From Carposina sasakii (lineage: Eukaryota > Arthropoda > Insecta > Lepidoptera > Carposinidae): a stretch of 64,000 nucleotides of DNA. Positions 22,231 to 34,502 of the stretch are shown in pieces (the stretch's first letter is position 1; the number at the start of each line of letters is the position of its first letter). The position numbers and the translations under genes are program-made. The stretch lies in contig CP053165.1 of NCBI GenBank assembly GCA_014607495.2, forward strand, positions 1,854,906 to 1,918,905, in the 5' to 3' direction. The notes beneath the pieces were generated by a model. The model did not search any database. It was not told where the DNA came from and was given only the letters and a program-made list of their open reading frames with translations.

Positions 22231-22539
22231 CTATATAATCATACTACGAAAGCAAAGAGAGGAGTTGGTAAATCCAACTCCTCTTCGTACCTGCTTTGTG
22301 GATGTATACCACACAAAACACGAAGTTTGCGAAACTTAGTAAATAGGGTGTAAATACGTCCGCAAATGGAATTTCGATTCGATAGTTTTTTCAATATATA
22401 AGCGAACGTGTAGGTATAGGTTTTAAACATTAAACAATTTCTGAATTTTTGAAACATACGAAACTGATTTACAGTTATTTTACTGATTTACGGTTTGATT
22501 GAGGATTTCAAGACTATTGATTTTCTACCAATTTATTAA
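22231..22539. other. No gene seen
   Basis: AT-rich, with no recognisable repeat. Confidence 0.35.
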
Positions 22540-22955
22540 ATAAAAGATGCCTAATGATACTATTAACTATCTTATCTCTATTCTGTCTAATTCGATTAAC
22601 ATAAACACTGTATGTACGAAAGTCTCTTGTAAAAAACGCATCGCAAAACCTTGGATCACTTCTGGACTTCTAAGATGTATCTGGAATTTTTCCTGACGTA
22701 TTTAAAAAGGCGTTGCTCCGACCCATTCACAAGACGGGTGATAAAAATTGTGTCAATAACTATCGCCATATTTCCATACTCAGTGCACTATCGAAGGTTT
22801 TGGAGTGTACCCCATGGCAGTATCTTAGGACCGACATTGTTTCTCATCTATATCAATGATCTCTGCCAACTTAATCTTCAAAACTGTAAAATTATTTCTT
22901 ACGCAGACGACACAGCCTTAACATTTTATGCGGACACATGGGAAGACACATGGGA
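22540..22955 (+). pseudogene. Decayed non-LTR reverse transcriptase (Jockey/CR1-like)
   Basis: Several in-frame pieces fit a non-LTR retrotransposon polyprotein. 22552-22686 gives '[17 protein letters not shown]', the linker between endonuclease and RT. 22687-22807 gives '[20 protein letters not shown]' then '[15 protein letters not shown]', RT motif 1-2. 22808-22925 gives '[17 protein letters not shown]' then 'YADDTALTF', with the catalytic YADD. The middle RT region is deleted between 22807 and 22812, and the frame shifts between pieces. It stops where GC-rich unrelated DNA begins (about 22955). Without that region and the rest of RT it cannot work. Confidence 0.85.
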
Positions 22956-23625
22956 GTCGAGGGCCAAAGATGGTAAAGTGGCCCTCTGAACTCGGGTCCG
23001 TTGTGACGCCAATCACCAACAGCTTCGCCATAAAGCTGGCCTGCGGGCTTATTATTATTATTATTGTATCTCTGTTTGAATTCTCGGGACTACAGAGTCC
23101 CGGTCCTTTTAGAGGCATGCATCGGGCCGTGGCCAAGATGTAGAGGCCCTATTTAGAGAACTTTAATATGGTGTGGGATACACATGGCGGATACCATCGT
23201 CAACCGCACAATATGATACACCCGGCGACGGTCCTCGCCATGTGCAAGACTATTGGAGTGCAGATCTATGTCATGCGATGGAAACAAAGGTAACTGGGCT
23301 ATTGAAGGAGACTAACGAATGGATGCCTGCCATTATAACCAAGTGTCATAATTGTTTGGTAGCAGGCGGTGACTCGCCAACTCATTTCATGGCCGCACGC
23401 ACGGAGCGACAAAGAGGGCAACATTTGGTGAGCGGCTAGGGTGGAGGGGTGCCCCTGGACTTTAAACCGAAGCCAACTCGTCACTTACGGACGGGCACGT
23501 CCATCCTCGAGCTGTCATAGCTCTCGCGACTCCACTCTGCCCGGCCGGCGAAGGCAAGGCAGAGGTGGGGGAACTGTTCCTCGTCAGACCTCACTCCGGC
23601 GCCGGAGATGAGGAACAGGGTATTA
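22956..23625. repeat. GC-rich unclassified block with terminal hairpin
   Basis: This roughly 670-bp block is much richer in GC than its surroundings. It contains an (ATT)n run (23051-23067), a 7-bp perfect hairpin CGGGACT/AGTCCCG near 23083-23102, and an imperfect long hairpin at 23574-23618 (CTGTTCCTC/GAGGAACAG around the palindrome CTCCGGCGCCGGAG). Frames of 60-90 codons on both strands show no domain. It abuts the truncated LINE, so it may be an insertion or the 3' region of a different element. I cannot classify it. Confidence 0.4.
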
Positions 23626-24160
23626 TTTTTGTTCTTTGACTCTTCAGATAAAGATCAAATTTTTATATGTGAGTCCTATTTTGAGTTTGATACCTTTAAA
23701 GTAAACATTGATTACATTTAGTTGGTTAGATAATTAAAAAAACCTTGGATTGCGATTTATAAATCTATGGATAATCTTCTTTTTTTTTGTATATTACTTT
23801 ATAAAATATGATCTCTATCTCGTTTTCATTTGACTTTTCTATACAAAGATCAAGATTACACCTCGGCGTGAAGTTATGACATCACTACTCCACTTTCAAT
23901 GTAAGAAAAACATTTTATTTTAAACGTTACAAAGTACACAGGGACTAATATTAACAAGAAGTTAATGCGATTTAATACAAGGTAAAGTTTAATACTTTCA
24001 GCGAAAGATACCGAGGTACAATTTTCAGGGATAAATACATTGTAACTAAGCAATAAAGTGGAATGCTTCTCCTGAATTACGCAGGGTAGTAAATATTATC
24101 GACGCGTATAAACAAATGTGAGAACTTTACTGTGCTTTTGTGAGAGTTGATAGATATTTT
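23626..24160. other. AT-rich, no gene seen
   Basis: No feature recognised. Confidence 0.4.
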
Positions 24161-24164
24161 ATAG

Positions 24165-24262
24165 ATAGTGAGAGCGCTGGCACGCGGAATGCAGAGGTCG
24201 TGGGTTCGATTCCCACCCGGGTGAGGAATTTTTTCCATTTCTTTATTAATAATCTTATAAGA
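24165..24262 (+). mobile_element. tRNA-derived SINE fragment, copy 2
   Basis: Shares 'gagcgctggcacgcggaatg', box B 'gggttcgattcccacc' and the downstream 'aggaattttttccatttctt' with 4307-4422. The D-arm half is missing. Confidence 0.7.
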
Positions 24263-25455
24263 TATTCTTTACAAAAGCATGATAAGATAATAATTGTTTA
24301 TAGTATGAGAGCTTAAGATCAAAAATAATTTATAAGAAATTTAGTAAATAATTATGTTGACACATGCAGGATATCTTTAATTATTATAATTAATATTTTT
24401 GTAGGATAGGTAGGTACTTTAAGCGCCCAAAAAGCTGTAGCAATGTAGAAAGCGGCTCTCTGTAGCAGAAGGCGCTTTAAGTGTCTACCTGTCACAAACA
24501 ATAATAACCCCCTATTAAATAGTTTTATTGATTTTTAGGATAAATGTCAACTGAAGTTAACTGTCGAAAATTTAAATTTTTAAATCTGGCGTATTTGTAT
24601 TTGCCACGGGGTTATTTTTAAAAATATGACGGACGGACAGACGTCGTATGTATAATAACCAAGTCTCAGACCTTGTATTTATAGCTAGAGCTATCAAAAC
24701 AATTTATATACAATCCCATAAATTAATAATATTAAGGTCACTCGCCAGCGTCAAATAAATGGGGTATTCATTATACTCCCACAGCGCATATTGAATCTCC
24801 CGCGCACGGCCGCTCTCGCTTTTAGCTGTCATTTCTTGTTGTCGATACGTGTTGCCGCGAATATAACGAGTTAACTGCGTTTTATTATGTTTATGTAAAA
24901 CAATCTTACAAAGTACGTCCCAACTTTCTTATTTTTGTGATTAATAAATATTTTTTAAATTATAATATCTGTTGCTAGCTAAGGGTAACGGGAAGCGAGG
25001 TGTTTTATACCTTATATTTATGACATATTTATTTAATATACGGCGTATGGGGTAGATTGCCCGTTTAATAATGGTGAGTAGTAATAAATGCTAAATTATT
25101 TTATTAGAACATCATACCGTACTAATTTATTAAAGACTGCTACGAATACTGATTCTTTATCCCTTCAAGTAACCTTTTATTGTACCTCATACTTTTGGAC
25201 TATTCAATAAGCTTCGTAAGATTAAGTGTTTAAAATTGTATAAATCGTGATAACAAATTTATCGACAAATCAGCTACGAATTTTGAATGTATTTGCATAC
25301 TGATACTGTTAGCTGTGTGCGCGCCAATGAAGTACGCCTGTGTGAGTAGAGATTTATCCATGTAAGTGTGGCATAGTTACATAGAACAAACTAAGGCGTT
25401 AGTCTCCTGTGTTTCTGTTAACAGAAAAATAAATGGCGGGCGCCTTCTCTTCATA
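24263..25455. other. About 1.2 kb with no gene seen
   Basis: AT-rich throughout. No ORF above about 60 codons carries a recognisable motif, and no listed repeat family is present. Confidence 0.45.
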
Positions 25456-25457
25456 TT

Positions 25458-25716
25458 GCCAAAAGCTGTATAAATAGCCCACAATAGTCTAGAATTTGGT
25501 TATCCACTATAACGTGGTTACCATTACAGGTATTAAAAGCTCCACTAAGATATTTAAGCTCGAAATCACATGTTTTCCCGATAGTATGGAGAATTTTTAA
25601 ATCTCTCAGGAATATTCATATAATCTTGAAAAATAAAAATGTGATTTCGTGTTTCAAATTTTCGAAATAGGTTCTCTACAGCTTTTCGCTTAACATACCC
25701 TTTCTGTTACACCCTG
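25458..25716. mobile_element. Family M foldback MITE, left end lost
   Basis: From 'aaaagctgtataaatagccc' to the terminus 'ccctttctgttacaccctg' before TA. The left 30 or so bases are missing. Confidence 0.65.
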
Positions 25717-26275
25717 TATAATTCTGTATTAATTACTGTTTTCTTTTTGAAGGTAAAAAATTTATTTTTTTAATTTTCGGAAACTTTGGAATTCTAGTTG
25801 CTTCCGTCCTCGAGGAAATTTCGGGAAACGCTTTCTTATCGGATGTCTACGTCAAAAAAACACACCTTCCAAGTTTCAGGTCTCAAACATCTGTTGTTTA
25901 GGATAAACGGATGTGCAGTTATACATCAGTCATTCAGGATCAAGCATTTTAACTTGTAAAGTCATTATATCCGTTACGAGTAAGTACGACATCTGTCTGA
26001 CAGCAAAATATATCGAATATCCTATCCTTTTTATTTAATGTACACACATAAATAAAACATATTATTAGTAATCTCAATGTACATGTACAATGGCGTGCTT
26101 ACCTCTTCAAGAGATTACTTCCAGCAAACCAAGCAATAGTGACGAAAACAGAAGCAAAGTTAGAGGGGAGTAAAAAGTATATAACAATAATATATTAATA
26201 ATATTTACAGTATAAATCTGTAAAATTAAGCAGTGATTAGGCTAAACAATGCTATTTATATAAGGCCGTAAATGT
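25717..26275. other. AT-rich, no gene seen
   Basis: No feature recognised. Confidence 0.4.
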
Positions 26276-26286
26276 ACAAAATGCTT

Positions 26287-26490
26287 CTTCTTCAGCCTAT
26301 TGCAGTCCACTGCTGGCGGTAGGCCTCCCCCAGGGCACGCCACAAGGGTACTGCCACAGGGGGGTTTTGCCCATAGTCACATAGTTGTGGTTAGTGCCCA
26401 CCTCCCTGAAACCATTAATCGCCTCGTACGATACCCACGGATAGGCAGGGGTGGTACAAACTCTACTCTGCCGGCACCACGCGGCTAGCA
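26287..26490 (+). mobile_element. Family B retroposon, copy with internal deletion
   Basis: Begins 'cttcttcagcctattgcagt' and ends 'ggcaccacgcggctagca'. An 11-bp target duplication ACAAAATGCTT lies at 26276-26286 and 26491-26501. About 60 bp of the middle is missing relative to other copies. Confidence 0.85.
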
Positions 26491-26501
26491 ACAAAATGCT
26501 T

Positions 26502-27804
26502 ACTACATCAGTAAGTATGACATACGAGTATTTTCTGTAATATAGTGAGGGAGAAACAGTATTTATAATTGAATTATCGTAACATGTGTCAACCCTGGCA
26601 TGAGCCGCCATTTTATGACACTCATACGATGACCCTTTCACTTTTAGTGTGGTCTTTAGAATACGCTTGTTTATTACCTCCCTTGGGTGGGATATGATAA
26701 TTTCTTATTTTTAGATATATTTTATAAGTAAGGATATAATTTTATAAGGAAGGGATAAAGGCGTGATTATATGTATATATTTTATTCTTATAATATTTTA
26801 GAGTCGATTTTTACAATGGTCAGCTAGCCCTATATTAGATAGAAAGAAATGAAAAGCGTTGTTGCTAGAAAATAGAAGAACAACTACAACGTGTATGTAA
26901 AGTGAAATTTAAATAGCCTGCGTTCAAACATGGAATAGGTTTGGACTAAGAGGACGAGTTTCTATCAATAAGATTGCTGGTAGTGTACACGTTGCTATGC
27001 CGACACGATATGCTATTTATTTTCTATACTATTAAGTATTCCCTTCTAATTAAGATACAAGAAGGCTTACTAAGCAACTGACTGCTTCATATTGATTTTC
27101 TATTACCTACAGTTAACTGCCGCACTCATGTACGTACAGGTTGTAATAAAAGGTTGTCTTAATATGTCTATAATATCTCCTTCTTTGTCTTCTATCTCTT
27201 TCCCGATTGGTTTGCTGGAAGAAATCTTTTTTAGATAAATCACTTTTGCACATTTAAAATAATTAATTATGTTAATAATCGTTTTTAAGAACTACAACGA
27301 ATATGTAGGATTAAAATCTTTAGCCACCAAAATATGAAACCTCAATTTTTAAACTGAAATCATCCAGTTTCATTCAGTCTAACCGAGCATTTCACACCGA
27401 GAGGAACTTGCATCAAATTGTTTATAAAACGCCACAAAGGGACGTGTCAGTTGAAGGGCAGAATTCCTCAGTTCAAGTTTGCAAGGAAGCGGTGTTGGGC
27501 ATGTGGAAATGCAAAATGTAATTTTTGAGAGAACACGCAGATGCTTCTCGGCTGGAAGTACGGATATAATTTAAATTTTATCAAGTACAATAGAATTTCA
27601 CAAACGTAGAATTATAGTAGTACAGATTACGAGTAGTACAAATGATTAATATCCGATGGTAAATAAATGCCTATGGTTACAGATACAATTATGTTATGTA
27701 ACATTTTCATGTTTTTGCAACAAACTAAGAGTGATCTTTTACATCGGCCCTATCAACATCATCGCTATATCAAATTTGTCTGTAGGATTCACAACATTTT
27801 GGAA
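26502..27804. other. About 1.3 kb with no gene seen
   Basis: AT-rich, with no recognised repeat family and no credible ORF. Confidence 0.45.
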
Positions 27805-28395
27805 ATACAGCCTACATAGGTGCGATTGATGAAAGGCAAGATACGTAAGTTCGACCCCAGTTACGGGCCTGGAGGTCTACTCTGAAGTGACGATAAACGA
27901 AGTATCGGCCGAATATCGAGGTGTTTCCTACTACGAACTTCCTTCGATCGGATCAGTCGTGCCGTTTTTTCATTCGGTCCGATTGAACTCTATTTGACAG
28001 GTATAAGGCTAGATAATAGAAAGCTTATAATATTAGTCAATGTGAATTATTCTCTATGGTTTCGAATGAGTTGTGAACTCAGATGAATATAAGCAATTTC
28101 GTAGTAGGGTCAAAGGCTTGTCAAAAGATTAAAATATCAAATTACGTATCAAATTATAATTATTGTGTATCTCAATTAGCACCATGCCTTAGAAAGCACG
28201 TAAGACCACTGCCTGTGCCTGATCTCCCCGATCGTGTAGACTTTCTGTCCCTACAGACTATGAGAGTAAGGGAATAGAGAGTGCACCCACTATAACGCAC
28301 ACACTTTGTGCATTAAACCTAATGTCTTCTCCATTGAGATTAGCCGTCGTGATCGAAATAAGATCTAAAGGACATAAATTTATGATTACACCGCT
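27805..28395 (+). mobile_element. tRNA-derived SINE2, split by a family N MITE
   Basis: The head is at 27805-27871 ('gtaagttcgaccccagttac' with box B). The body resumes at about 28130 ('ctcaattagcaccatgcctt', 'gtagactttctgtccctaca') and runs to 28395, in the order of the full copy at 47261. The middle is family N. Confidence 0.6.
27874..28085 (-). mobile_element. Family N MITE, one end
   Basis: The inverse of 56660-56877, starting GGTCTACTCTGAAGTG. The other terminus is lost. Confidence 0.75.
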
Positions 28396-28929
28396 CTTCT
28401 AAGAAACCAAAGCTTAGTGATTCTTAGATAAATAAATACACTTCTATATCGGTGTAAATAGAACGCACGTCTCACAACACGCGACGAGACGTCACGTAAC
28501 GACCCCGTGACGTCCACAATCACGGCAGAGCGAGTGCAAGTTTCCGAGGCGCATCTCATGAATATATTTGTTCAATTTACAAAGGGAATATTTTTATATG
28601 TATATGTACAAAGGGAATATTTTGCTAGTTATAGCAATATTGTGTGATAGGGAGAAGCGGTATTAAAGTTAACATAAGCATCTGTTTTTACATAAATCAA
28701 TATTACATACTATATCAGACGCCATTCTACTCCCACTTTACAAGGAGGGCCAGTAACGGTCATGAGCTTACCATGTTCAGTGGTCCTGACTAATCTTAAC
28801 AATATGTCAGCTGTGTTTTTTTTTTGCTATTATATTGTTGATATATATTGTATTACATTATTTATATTGTAATTACTTCTGTTGCACCAATTTTGCAGTT
28901 ACTTTTGGTAAGAATATTGTAATGCTGGC
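28396..28929. other. AT-rich, no gene seen
   Basis: 28470-28550 is locally richer in CpG ('acgcgacgagacgtcacg'). I cannot assign a function. Confidence 0.35.
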
Positions 28930-29117
28930 AGGGGTATAGTCACAACTTCTGACAAATTTTGGGGTTAGTAGTGACAACTACGGTGTAGTGACAGCAGCTA
29001 TCGCCTACAAAACACCAAGACCCTCTTGTCCCTCTACTGACATACAGTATGCCCGGGAAGAGAAGCAGCTGTAGTATTTATACGTTTTTTTTCACTCCTA
29101 GAGCAGCATAGAAGATC
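28930..29117 (+). repeat. Family G repeat, 3' two thirds
   Basis: 'caaaacaccaagaccctctt' through 'gaagagaagcagctgtagta' match 13686-13956. Confidence 0.65.
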
Positions 29118-29169
29118 TTTTTTTAATTATCTACTAAACTTGTGTGAAAGATCTTCTCTCTTTAAATAT

Positions 29170-29300
29170 ACAGGGTGTAACAGAAGGGGTATGATGTTAA
29201 GCGAAAAACTTATAAATAGAGCTTAATATAAAGAACATGTCCAGAGACTCAAAATCAAATGATCATTTTTCAAGATTGTACGAAAATTACAGAGAGTTGT
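29170..29300 (+). mobile_element. Family M fragment
   Basis: Starts CAGGGTGTAACAGAAGGGG after TA and is lost after the first arm. Confidence 0.6.
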
Positions 29301-29960
29301 TTATGAATTGCTCCATACTGATTTCGCCTGATAAGAACGGTGAAATTTGTTATATCACGTCTGTCGTATTTCCGTTAATATTAAATTTAATTTAAAAAGG
29401 TATTCATTCATCCAGTGTAATTTTCCATTTTGTCCTAATGACGAGGTAGATAAGATATAAATCATTTCTTTGTAACTGTCCAGAAAACACCTGCCAGGTC
29501 ATTAATAAAAAAATTTAATCAGGGAAGGTTGAATAAGCAAAATAAATCGATAAGACAATCATCCACTAACTACTCAAGCACAATTTATTTATGCCTCTTC
29601 TTATTTAAACTTTTTTATTTTATTATTAATAAAAATTAATTATTATTAAAATAACTATGTACACCATATGTTATACTTAAGTGTAAAGTTGCTACTCTGT
29701 TGTGGTAGGTTAAACCTGTAAAGATAGAGTAGAGGTATGAAATAAATAAATAAATCATAAAGTCTAATAAAAAAATTTAACACTTAAAACTTCTCTGACA
29801 TGCCTTTGTACTTTCTCTTTCATATTTTCGAGTATAAATACGTTTGTAAGGCAATAAAAACAACATACCTCATTATGTCGATTTATACAAGTTACAAGAG
29901 GTAGTATATATATATATATAGCGAGAACCTTGAGACTGCAAATCACATTTGTATTTTGCT
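29301..29960. other. AT-rich, no gene seen
   Basis: A (TA)n run lies at 29907-29921. Nothing else recognised. Confidence 0.4.
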
Positions 29961-29963
29961 ATA

Positions 29964-30283
29964 CAGGGTGATTTTTGGTCGTCAACGTTTCCGAGGAATC
30001 TCCTCATCATCACGATCAAAAGCATACCTGGGAAGTGTCTGGTTTCCAGGGTCCAACCGTTTTTCTGCATAGAATAGACGCGCGTAGCAGGATTTTTTCA
30101 TAATTAATATCTGTCTATAAAAAAACTATCATAAACACTAGACACTATAAATTTCGCTCAAGAAATTTAAAAATTAAAAAAAAAAAAAAAAAAATTCCCA
30201 GAATTTTTTTTGGCATAAACTTACTTTATTTCATGTATAGATTACGTACCCTTCGTTAAAGATGGCCACAAAAAAACACCCTG
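29964..30283 (-). mobile_element. Family A MITE, copy 5 (shortened)
   Basis: CAGGGTGATTTTTGG to CACCCTG with TA on both sides. Several internal deletions reduce it to 320 bp. Confidence 0.85.
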
Positions 30284-32160
30284 TATAGTATGCAAAACTT
30301 TCCAGCAACCGCTGCAAGAATGTTCATACAGTGCTCAAACAAATTATAAAATGATCTCAAGTAGGTACTTACCAAATTTTATTAACGTTATTGATATTGA
30401 TTTTCGTTATTGATGCAATTTTTATAGTATTTTTAGACTTATATTTATTATTATATTTAGGCTTAATAGTATCCTCTTTTGCTACACCCTGTATACTCAA
30501 ACCTGTAGCCAATCACGAAGAGGCTCTTTGTCATAAAGTTCCGAGTAATCTACCCGTCGGTTGCAGCGATTTACAAAATTGTAGGTTCGAGCTGCGAGCA
30601 TAAATTCGTCCAAGTTAGACGTTGCAGCTGTGCTGCGTTTAAGTTTGAGTGATGCTGATATTCTTAGTCATATTTAGAGTCACCCTTAAAGGTAGTTTAA
30701 CTTTCTTCACGGAAACTTCACGGAATACGTTCCCTTGATTACCTACAATATTCGGATTTTCATATGGTTTTTATTAATATACATCTACCTATATACTATA
30801 CTATACTATACTTCAGCCCCGCTCCGCGGCACACTATTTTTATATGAAAATATACTTAGCCGCTACTCCTCTTTTATTTCTTCTCCATGGTTAGACCTGT
30901 TTTAATACAAACAACTTGATACCTCTTTGCATTCTTGAGAAAAAGGGTAAGTACTTGTGTTTTGACGGACCGACAGATGACAAAGTGACCCTTTTAGGGG
31001 TCTGCAGGTTTTACTATTCCTTTCGAAAAAATGTTATAGATATCTAAATTAAAATGAATCTCTTTCCCTTAGTCTTCATAAGGCGCGTGAATACATGAAA
31101 TAACTTTGCAATTTTTTTCCTTTTTTGATTCTTCTGAAAGAAAAAAAAAAAAACAACCGATTTTTCCAACGGCGAATTCTGTAAAATTTTATCAAGTGAG
31201 GCAGTATGAACTTTATCCTTCAGATAGCTATCTGATAATTAGAAAAAGCGCCTCTTAACAAAAAATATACATTTTACCGTAGAATTACGCAATTTCTTTC
31301 GTATCACGCACACTTTCAAAAGGTATACTCGTAGTCGGTCAAATTGACCCACTTGATTTTTATTTATCTCCTTTATGAATTATACTCACCCTATTCTTAG
31401 GCATATGGGTAATTTTTACAACCTATTTAGTACAATAAATATATTACTTCTCGATTTGGCAACAGAGTGTTAGAAGAGCGGATGGTGCGGGATTTTTGCG
31501 TCGTTTTTTGCTCACTGCCCGACATACTCGTACGTTTGTCATTAATGACCGGTCAAGCACGAACCGCTATGGTTAACGTGATCGTTATCGTATTCACTTA
31601 CGATTCGATAACGATAACTATATTATGTTGGCAGCATGAAACTATACTAGACTACTATCGTGGACACGATTGTAATACGATGCTATAGTAACCTTGGCCG
31701 GATTCAGGAGAACAAGATGGATGTAAGCGCGTTCATAAAACTGTGAAACATCATTGTGGTTTACAAAAAATAATAATAAAAAACGACTTTATTGTTACCA
31801 TATTTATTAAATGATGATAATCTTTAAACTATCACAGTAATCTAAACTAAATATTTCGTTTTAATTTATCGTTATAACACTTAAAACATAGTAATTAAGG
31901 TGGGTTTTTATCGACATGGTCCGACCCACAAAATAAAATTGAACGAACCCAATTTATCAATGTCAACTCTACATAAACAAAACCTCTCTCAATAACAAAA
32001 ACTTGTAGTTTCAAGTGGAATTCTAGTGAAATCTAGAGTGCAATATGTTGGTTGTGCATGTGCAAGCAATTCATAACAGGGTCTGCAATGAAAAGTTCCT
32101 TATTATTGATTTCTAAACTATCTTACGATGAGGACTAAGTAGTATTACTAAGTTGTATAC
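30284..32160. other. No gene seen; AT-rich
   Basis: 30483-30496 is a family M terminal scrap. 31550-31600 ('tcaagcacgaaccgctatgg') is related in inverse orientation to 33370-33436, hinting at a decayed inverted-repeat element. The 73-codon frame at 31467-31688 has no recognisable content. Confidence 0.4.
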
Positions 32161-32180
32161 GAGTAACACAGTTTGTTATG

Positions 32181-32344
32181 ATGGCGGATTTTATGGAGAG
32201 GTGAGTTCTTTTCTTTCTACTTTAAATATTGTATCTAAGTGATAATCGAAACTTATTCTTGTATTGTTTTTGCGCAGAAATGGTGATTTAGTGAAGCCCA
32301 TAGGCGCGGGGCGGTTCAAGAGGTCGACAGTAGGCAACGAATAA
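32181..32344 (+). CDS. Candidate two-exon gene for a 28-aa protein
   Basis: Exon 1 is 32181-32200, opening with ATGGCGGATTTT. It is followed by a strong donor GTGAGT at 32201 and a 77-base AT-rich intron that ends in a pyrimidine stretch and GCGCAG at 32277. Exon 2 is 32278-32344. Splicing gives a 28-aa product with no in-frame stop: it starts MADFMERNGDLV, continues KPIGAGRFKRST and ends VGNE. Exon 2 is clearly GC-richer than its flanks. Two AATAAA-type signals follow at about 32430 and 32451. I recognise no family. It could also be the last exons of a longer gene, since 'gtaacacag' at 32164-32172 could act as an acceptor. A chance fit cannot be excluded. Confidence 0.35.
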
Positions 32345-32459
32345 ATGGCGAGAGCGATCCATCCTTGCACCCAAGAACCTAAGGAAAACCATATTGGTTA
32401 TAAAACCAAAATGTAATCATTATACAACAAAAAATAAAATTTAGAGAATGTAAAATAAA

Positions 32460-33000
32460 ATTCTTACTTTTGCCTTATGACATCTCTTTCAGCTCTAGTA
32501 GTAGCAAATTTCTTTGTGTAGGAAATTATATTATAAAACAAAGTTACCCCGTATCTGTCTGTCCTTATGTATGCTTAGATCTTTAAACCTACGCAACTTT
32601 TTGGTTTTTTTAATAGATAGATTGATTCAAAGGGAAGGTTTATATGTATAACTTGGGACCCACCCCCGTTTCAATGCCGGGTGCAATGCCTTCTCACGAA
32701 GACGAAGTCGTGGGCGGCTAGTACTAAATAATATGTAAGTACCTAAAGATATTTTTAGGGTACTATATATCTTACTAGTCGACGCTCGCGATTTCGTCCG
32801 CGTGCAGGTACTGCAGAAAAATCAAAATTTCGAAATTATCCAGGTTTAAATTTTTTTCATGATATAAAAAGTGGCCTATGTCCTTTCTCAGGTTCTAGAC
32901 TATATGTGTACCAAGTTTCATTCAAATCGGTTCAGTAGTTTCTGAGTGAAAGCGAGACAAACAGACATAGCTACTTTCGCATTTATAAGTGCCCTTTCAT
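32460..33000 (+). repeat. Family C-type repeats
   Basis: 32690-32720 is an inverted head of the variant type ('acgaagtcgtgggcggctag'). 32776-32995 is a diverged C copy ('actagtcgacgctcgcgatt' to 'cggttcagtagtttctgag'). The rest is AT-rich. Confidence 0.5.
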
Positions 33001-33990
33001 ATCCATAAAACATTCTTCATCTTCTCTAAAATCATTGACCAAACGCCACCAGAGGAAGTATAACTACAGAAAGGTTTCTTGATAACATAGATATAATTTT
33101 CTAGCACTAAAATTTACTAAATTATCATTAAATAAATAATTTTATAGCCCACAACAATCGAAACGATAGTTCTCTCACTGAAAAATTCTCGGTGAGTGAT
33201 AATACGATACTTAGCTGTCGAATAAAACGATACGATCTGTCAAAAATGTGTTCGTGCTGCCGATTTCATACTTTAGCTATAGTAAACTATACCATTACGA
33301 TAACACGATGAAACGTCAATTGTTCGTGCTATTGAATTTTTAGTTCCTCAAACGACCGTAGCGGCGCTGTTATGGTATTCATACAAAATTATACGATTAC
33401 GTTTACCATAACCATAACGATAAATATTCGTGCTTGAGGCAGACTCGTTATTCTATGAATTTTACATAACTGTAAATTGATTAGCGTAAAGTTAAGACAG
33501 AACAACGTCTGCGGGGTCAGCTAATAAACAATATTTCCCGTACAAGTAAAGCCGCAGTAAACGAAGCCACAGCTGTAGCTCGGTTGCTCTGATTACCCTA
33601 ATTGCTATTCATTGTGCACTTTGACGTACAACTGTCCAGTCATAGCTATACTACCCCAAACTTAACTATAGAGTGCGTTTCACCGTACAGTTCTTTTGGA
33701 TGATGGCGCTAGTTACTATGTGAGTGACTACATTATCTGTGATATTGCATATAAAAATGTTAGTTCCGAAATTAGGCATACGAGTTATTCTATGAAACGG
33801 AGTCTACCATTGAACTACCAAATCATTGTCGCTACAGTCTATTTAAATTGTCAAATTATGTTATGTAGTCGGAAGTTTCCGTTTATTTCCACCGGAATAG
33901 AAAATCGGGTGCATATTATTCGCAGATAATATTGGGATTTAGATTAGGGTGCAGTTGGCGGAACTTATTAACGAATCTGTTTATGTCAGT
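33001..33990. other. No gene seen
   Basis: AT-rich. 33370-33436 is the inverse partner of 31550-31600. The 77-codon frame at 33696-33929 shows no domain. Confidence 0.4.
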
Positions 33991-33993
33991 GTA

Positions 33994-34502
33994 GGGGCCG
34001 ATTCTCGAAAAGTTTCGAGTTGTATCGAAGCCGAAACGAAACCGTTGTAAACGCTCAGAACAAAGCAATAATTACTTTATGGTGATGTAATTAGACACAT
34101 TTCAGCACGAGACAGGTATTTGTTTTTATTCTGTCTGTCTGTTTTATTTTATTTTATGTGCTAAAATATACCTTATTACTCAAGCGATAAGTATGTGTAA
34201 CAAAAAGGGTATGTTAAGCGAAAAGCTACGTAAATAGCCCACTGTAGAGAACCTATCCACGAAATTAGAGACATCACATGTTTATTTTCCAAGATTGTAT
34301 GAAAATTCCTGAGATATTAAAAAATTCTCCATACTATCGGGAAAATAAACATGTGATTTCGAGTCTCAAATTTTGTGGAGAGGTCAGTGAGATATTAACG
34401 TAGCTTTTCGCTTAACATACCCTTTTTGTTACACCCTGTATATTGCTTCGCACCGCGTTTCGTTAACAGTTCATTAGTGGTTGCATTTCGGCTCAAAAAC
34501 TT
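33994..34502. mobile_element. Family P MITE interrupted by a family M MITE
   Basis: Begins GGGGCCGATTCTCGAAAAG and resumes after 34438 with 'ttgcttcgcaccgcgtttcg'. 43828-44103 is the same element without the insertion, with both halves adjacent. Confidence 0.75.
34194..34438. mobile_element. Family M foldback MITE, copy 2 (nested in P)
   Basis: Arms 'gtaacaaaaagggtatgtta' and 'taacataccctttttgttac' pair for over 100 bp with a few mismatches. TA lies on both sides (34192-34193 and 34439-34440). Confidence 0.85.
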
